This document shows, piece after piece, positions 59,351-64,000 of a DNA stretch of 64,000 nucleotides; the stretch's first letter is position 1; each line of letters begins with the position of its first letter. The translations under genes and the position numbers were made by a program. The notes beneath the pieces are model-generated. The model searched no databases and was not told the DNA's origin. It was given only the letters and a program-made list of their open reading frames with translations. The DNA comes from Melampsora larici-populina 98AG31. Its lineage: Eukaryota > Basidiomycota > Pucciniomycetes > Pucciniales > Melampsoraceae. The stretch covers positions 731,323 to 795,322 of the forward strand of contig NW_006768784.1 in NCBI RefSeq assembly GCF_000204055.1, in the 5' to 3' direction.

Positions 59351-61331
59351 ATGTCAAACTCATCATGTTCACTCACTCAACCTTCTTCCATAACACTGAA
59401 CCAACCCAATGAAGTTCGAAGATTTCTTTCCTTACCAGCCTTTGGATCTGATCCAGACTCAAATACATTTATCAAAAGAGCCTCTCACAGACTTATCTTT
59501 CCTGATGGCCGGCCCTTCAAGATTGTAGGACCCAATATCTATTGGTTAGGTGAGCTTATAGCACTGGAAATCAACTTCATCCAGTCACAATGGCTGATAC
59601 TTACCTATTGGATTGATCTCAAAGCTATTGATGAGAATGTTGGAAGTACAGGTAGCTTTCCGAGTTCTCAGAGAATTCTTGACGCTTTTGCTACTGCTGC
59701 AACAATGGGAGCAAGTAAGTTTAAAAGAAAACTATCTCACATCGAATCATCCTATTGCTTTCACTAATACTCTGTCACTCTTTTTAGCCACCGTTCGATC
59801 AACTACACTTGGGGTCAGTCTTGGAAGTAAAAACGCAATCGAACCTCACCTTGGGAGTTTCAATACTCAAGCACTAGATCATCTCGGATTTGTGGTCTAT
59901 GTGGCTAGATTGTAAGCCAAAATGAAATTGAAGAGATTCACTTAAAAGTTCGATCATGGGAATTAAATTGATGGGGATCTTTTTGGTTTAGATATGCAAT
60001 CAAGTTGATCATCCCATTAACAGACCAATATGACTATTGTCAGTTTTTTCATTTAATCATCCAAAAGATGATCTATAAATCAGAATATAAATTTTTTAAT
60101 TTGATTCAATTCTCCATAGATCATGGTGGTTATCGAACCTTTCTTCGTTGGAGAGGAATTCCAGATACGAATTCTAGCGCGTTTTATGATACAAGTTCAA
60201 TTGTCTATGAAGATTTTACAAGTTACATTACTACGATCTTGAATTATACGAACCCTTATACCCAAGCAAGTATTTCAAACCCAAAATAAACTTGTAGAAA
60301 ATCATGATCTAAAGTGGATTCTTCAATATTTGATTTTATAGATGAAATTAAGTGAAGATCCAACGATATTAGCTTGGGAGACAGGAAACGAATTAGATGG
60401 ACCGGATCCTAAATGGACGAAATCGGTAGCTGAGACAATCAAGAATTTGGCTCCTAATCAACTCGTTGGATCTGGAAGGTATGGAGTGAATAAGGAAGAT
60501 CTAACAATAGAATCTATAGACCTTGTGTACGACTTTGTCATCTTTTTCTTCATCTTCTTTCAAGAACTAGGTGGTAAAGTTGTGCTATTTCTGACCTTCA
60601 GACTTTTATCAATCATACCTCAGTACAGATCATTTCTATCCTCCTTCCTCTAGCCGTTACACCTCAGCTCTCAACCTAGCAACCGATCATTCCAAAGTCT
60701 ATTTCGCTGGAGAATTCGATTGGACAGGAAAAACCCATAATTGGATCTCACTCTTTTCAATCATCATCCCAGGTTTAATCTTCATAGGTTTAGCTCTCAG
60801 CCTCGGTTTACTCAAAACCCTTCGTTTCCCCTACAGAATCTCATTAAGGTCTAGACGAAAAGATTTCTTACTTGAGAAATCGCATTTGGCTCTTCTTTTG
60901 GTTGTGCTGGCTGTCTTTGTTTTGGGTGGGATTGGATATAGTGTTGGAGTGGGTTGGGATGGCTTAGAGAGTCTTTTGAGTACTATGGAAAGCTCTGATG
61001 GGAATGGTGGGTTGTATTGGAGTTTGTTTGGTAGAGATGATGGCTGTTGTGGGTTTGTCAATCACGTTAGTTCTAATTCCTTTTCTGTCTTTCTGTTATT
61101 TCAGATATCATCAGCATTCAGAGACTGACAATATGTTTTTTTTTTCAGAACGATGGATTCACCTTACATTATCCAGGTCAAGGTGAAGATGAACGTCAAA
61201 GGATCTCTCGTTTAGTCACTCATGCTGCTCGTATAGGAGGTAGAATCAAGTTTCAAGCCACAGATTCATTACCTTGGGTGAATGTGGTTTGTCCTCAAAT
61301 CGGATGGACGAACAGCTCAATCAATACATAA
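59351..61331 (+). CDS. GH5 mannanase-like glycoside hydrolase with internal membrane segments
   Basis: This is a multi-exon gene encoding a glycoside hydrolase family 5 enzyme of the endo-beta-mannanase type. Marks in order: FKIVGPNIYWL-IDENVG, FATAATMGA-TTVRSTTLG, HLGFVVYVARLYAIKLIIPL, YHGGYRTFLRW, ILAWETGNELDG (acid/base Glu in NE), IDLV-TDHFYPPSSS, and VYFAGEFDWTG (nucleophile Glu). The VTDHFYP junction needs a GTACGA donor (about 60530) and acceptor at 60621. After the nucleophile come two hydrophobic helices, SIIIPGLIFIGLALSLGLL and LALLLVVLAVFVLGGIGYSV, and then a C-terminal part (GGLYWSLFGRDDGCCGF and LHYPGQGEDERQ). No signal peptide is seen after ATG 59351. It may be a membrane-anchored wall enzyme; substrate is inferred from family. 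Confidence 0.82.
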
Positions 61332-61947
61332 AGTTGGATGTTCTAATTGATCTGGTTTAATAAGGCTTAACAGTTTTTTTTGATGGAGATTTCAGAGCAA
61401 AAATCTTCTTGATTGTATTTGGTGAAATGTGTCTTCATAAGTTTCTCTTGGACAATTGTTTTCACTAGGCTTGGTTTTTTGAAAGGGGGGGGTGGTAATT
61501 CAAACATCGTAGTTGAGCTTGAAAGAATAATTTGGGTATCTTAGTTTGATAGTCGATTAAAAAATATAATAAGAATAATAATTTGTAATATCATATAATC
61601 TTTGAAATTGTAATGCAAAAACCAAAGTATAATTGACACAGAATATGTGACTCAGAAATATTAGATGATTAGATTTAGCTCATAAATAAATTGGAGCAGA
61701 AATGATTGAAGTGTGTTTGTAAAGAGTATCAAAACAAAGGAGTACCTAGTTTTGTATGTTCTATGAATTTGAAATTGGTGAAATTGTTAATGGAGGGATT
61801 TGGCTTTGGTAAAGCTATTGTATGTACACGTAGTGACGTAAAAGCTACGGTTTTAATTTTTGAATTTGGGTTTTGTGAGATGTTGATTTTTGCTGTTGAC
61901 CCATCTTGTGGTCAAACACGTAATCTATAACTTCTCCCATTTTCAAT
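61332..61947. other. Intergenic
   Basis: This is AT-rich sequence downstream of the GH5 gene. A small open frame (61706-61930, +) has no motif. The left end of the mariner relic should be near its right border but I could not define it. Confidence 0.4.
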
Positions 61948-62732
61948 ATGAAGCCCTTAGCATCTGATATCAAAAACCGGATGGTCGGAATGCACCTAGC
62001 AAAGATGAGGAACATCAATATCCGCAATGGCCTTGGAATTCCAGTCACGACAGTCCAATCTGTCATTGCTAGATTCAAGATCAAAGATTCAGTTGAGCAT
62101 CAAAGACCTACAGGGCAACCATCTCTGTTGACCAATTGTGATCTCTGACATCTTGAGTGTGATGTCAAAAAAACTCGCCAAGCTCCCATGTGTGAGTTGG
62201 TCCAGGAATCGGCAACAAAAGCTAGTGCTACTACAATCTGGCTGGCTCTGAAATCACTCGGTTACAACTCAAGAGTGGCAATAGTCAAACCGTATTTGAA
62301 TCCTAAACATAAAGCTGCACGTCTTGAGTTTGCAAAAAGTCATCTGGCGTGGACTGTGGATGATTGGAACCAATTCATCTGGACGGATGAATCAACCTTT
62401 GAGATTGGGAAGCCTTATTGCAAAGTTTGGGTTTGGCAAAAAGTGACAGAAAAGTATGAGGCATTCTGCTTGGCACCCTCTTTCAAGTCAGGTCGTAGTT
62501 CAGTGATGGTCTGGGGTGGTTTCATTCCTGGACACAAGCTCAAGCTTGAAATCATGGAGCCTGGTTGTCAAGACTTGGACAACTTTATCAAGCAAGTGTA
62601 CAAAAAATTGTTAGGACCCTTTTTGAACAAGTCATCCAATAACAAAGATCTCATTTTGATGGAGGATGGAGCCCCAGTGCATCACTCTAAACTTTCCTCC
62701 AAATGGCGTGAGAAAGAAGGGATAGTTACAGC
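61948..62732 (+). pseudogene. Tc1/mariner transposase relic, truncated
   Basis: An N-terminal helix-turn-helix region (LGIPVTTVQSVIARFK, then RPTGQPSLLT) is followed in the same frame, after a TGA at 62146-62148, by LWL-type sequence, WNQFIWTDESTFEIG (first catalytic Asp), SVMVWGGF, and LILMEDGAPVHHSKL (second Asp). The third acidic residue region (normally near SPDLNPIE) is missing because the frame is cut at about 62733, where LTR-like sequence begins. One stop plus truncation make it dead. Confidence 0.88.
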
Positions 62733-63211
62733 TGTTGTAATATCTATCAGCCGGTTTTCGAACAGATGTGTCATGTCTGGATTTTACTCTGGAAGTCCAA
62801 AATTCAAAAAAAAGACAAGATTTGGCCACTCTCAGATTAAAGCGTATTGTTCTTCCTTTAAGACAAGACCAACTCTTTTGTCTTTCCTCTCCTGACCCTT
62901 TTTCATCTCTCTCTTTCTGGCTACTCACTTTTCACATCAATTACCGGTAGACCCACTTCTTATCGCGTGATGTCATCTCATAAGATGCCACTTTCTCTAT
63001 GGCATCATCTCGATCCTCCACCCTCCTACCCCAGCAAATCGATGTTATGAGCCCTTAGTAGACTATGCTTATACTGAGACTCACTCGAGTCCTTGTTCTG
63101 CCCGTGTGAGGTTTTTCTCCTAAACCTCACGTTGCAATCTCATTATCATCTAAGGCCACCTTTCTCGTAGTCCCTTGATCCCATCAACTGAGGTCCTAAT
63201 ATATTGCAACG
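62733..63211 (+). mobile_element. 5' LTR of a Ty3/Gypsy element inserted in the mariner relic
   Basis: A segment of about 479 bp begins TGTTGTAATAT and ends ATATTGCAACG, imperfect inverted termini typical of LTR ends (the last CG replaces the usual CA). It starts exactly where mariner homology stops and lies just upstream of a Gag gene. The other LTR is outside the window, so the call rests on position and termini. The internal leader 63212-63593 follows, rich in AAG/GAA; a primer-binding site was not identified. Confidence 0.6.
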
Positions 63212-63593
63212 TCTATCTCAAGATCAACGGCCTACGACAAGTTTAAGAAGAAACAAGAAAGAAGAAAGTTAAAAGAAAAAGTTTAAAACGAAAAGTCAAG
63301 AAGAAGAAGAATAAAAAAGTTTAAAGTTAATTAAAGTTCAAGATCAGTACAATAGTCAAATCTTAAAAAAGTTCAAAGTTGTCAAACTCTCTAACCCCGC
63401 AATCCGAGTGAATTCAAATCATTGAAGATCTTATTACCTCATCTAGTTGAATAATCAGTACTCAAGATTATTCCACCACTGAATTCTAGTCACCACGCCC
63501 AACTTCATCGTACCAAGTGATTCGACTTCCGAGTCGAGTAGGAGATCAATAGATCATCCAAGCGAGGTCTTCCACGAACTCAACGAGGACGTG

Positions 63594-64000
63594 ATGGAAC
63601 CAGAAAATGAACCAACCTTATCCGAAGTATTGAGACAGCTGAATCTCCTGTCAGTTCAATTCTTGGAAGTTAAAACGAGTCTTGCAGAAGAAACGCAAAG
63701 ACGTCAAGATGCCGAGAACCGGCTTCAACAATTTGAAACGGCTCAATCGCACAACGTGCATACGTCTCAAACTGCTGCAACGCAGCCGGCTGCTTCTCCG
63801 ATGCCCACCCCACAACCTGTTTATGTTAATCAAACAGTGCAAGCCCAACGCCAGCCTAAGATGTCTACTCCAGACAAGTTCGATGGTAGCAAAGGCTCGA
63901 AGGCCGAGGTGTTTATGAATCAACTGGGGTTGTACATGCAATTGAATAACCACCTATTCGCCAACGATCAGGCTAAGGTCGCGTTTGCATTATCGTACAC
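63594..64000 (+). CDS. Ty3/Gypsy Gag polyprotein, N-terminal part (runs off window)
   Basis: The frame is open from ATG 63594 to the window edge (135 codons). The N-terminus begins MEPENEPTLSEVLRQLNL and forms a coiled coil (EVKTSLAEETQRRQDAE), then a Gln/Thr/Pro-rich linker, then KMSTPDKFDGSKG and VFMNQLGLYMQLNNHLF, which match the start of the capsid domain of fungal Gypsy Gag proteins (P-x-x-F-D-G-x-K). The protein should form the particle shell of the element; protease and polymerase parts lie beyond 64000. Confidence 0.88.
   Translation, partial: MEPENEPTLSEVLRQLNLLSVQFLEVKTSLAEETQRRQDAENRLQQFETAQSHNVHTSQTAATQPAASPMPTPQPVYVNQTVQAQRQPKMSTPDKFDGSKGSKAEVFMNQLGLYMQLNNHLFANDQAKVAFALSY

Noticed and set aside
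1..64000. tRNA, rRNA or CRISPR features
   Set aside because: I found no cloverleaf-like sequence with proper A and B boxes, no rRNA-like stretch, and no regularly spaced repeats; a tRNA scan would settle the first point.

Overview
This window is nuclear DNA of a filamentous basidiomycete, most likely a rust fungus (Pucciniales, Melampsora-like). The evidence is short GT-AG introns (about 50-100 bp) in nearly every gene, a TET/JBP-type dioxygenase of the rust/basidiomycete kind, many small secreted proteins, an allantoate-permease-like MFS family, and dense mobile DNA (CACTA-like, tyrosine-recombinase retrotransposon, Tc1/mariner, Ty3/Gypsy, MITEs). The species call is an inference. No prokaryotic features, CRISPR arrays or convincing RNA genes were seen.

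Layout: (1) 1-2129, the 3' half of an MFS transporter gene (minus), followed by a run of N at 2229-2972. (2) About 2973-12427, a large mobile-looking block with three apparently intact genes: a multi-exon TNP2/CACTA-like transposase (+), a TET/JBP 2OG-Fe(II) dioxygenase (-), and a 530-residue coiled-coil protein of unknown function (+). A hairpin cluster lies between the last two, and a palindrome-rich right end finishes in GTG. (3) 12428-15604, a complete MFS gene (minus) whose 3' 1.5 kb is nearly identical to 613-2129. (4) 16.7-30.1 kb, a hypothetical nuclear-type protein, two more MFS paralogues (+), and two secreted-protein genes (-). (5) 31.9-43.3 kb, two conserved housekeeping genes (exosome subunit RRP4, and a USP4/15/Ubp12-type deubiquitinase) with two secreted-protein genes between them, one of them cysteine-rich. 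(6) 44.3-47 kb, a 619-residue secreted protein of unknown function followed by a decayed partial copy. (7) 47.3-58 kb, mobile DNA: a long-TIR element, a nearly intact tyrosine-recombinase retrotransposon with split direct repeats, and a MITE with TTA target duplications. (8) 59.3-61.3 kb, a GH5 mannanase-like gene with two internal membrane segments. (9) 61.9-64 kb, a Tc1/mariner relic cut by the 5' LTR of a Ty3/Gypsy element whose gag runs off the window.

The most interesting unit is region 2. A CACTA-type transposase, a DNA-oxidising-type dioxygenase with all visible catalytic residues, and a coiled-coil partner sit together in a block whose right end has CACTA-like traits. TET/JBP genes are known to travel with KDZ transposons in basidiomycetes; here the transposase looks TNP2-like instead. 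The block is flanked by two near-identical copies of half an MFS gene, which could be a true duplication or two haplotypes of a dikaryon joined across the gap. Exon models were derived by hand from GT-AG signals and reading-frame continuity; gene ends are good to a few bases where splice phases close, and less certain for the 5' ends of the MFS genes.
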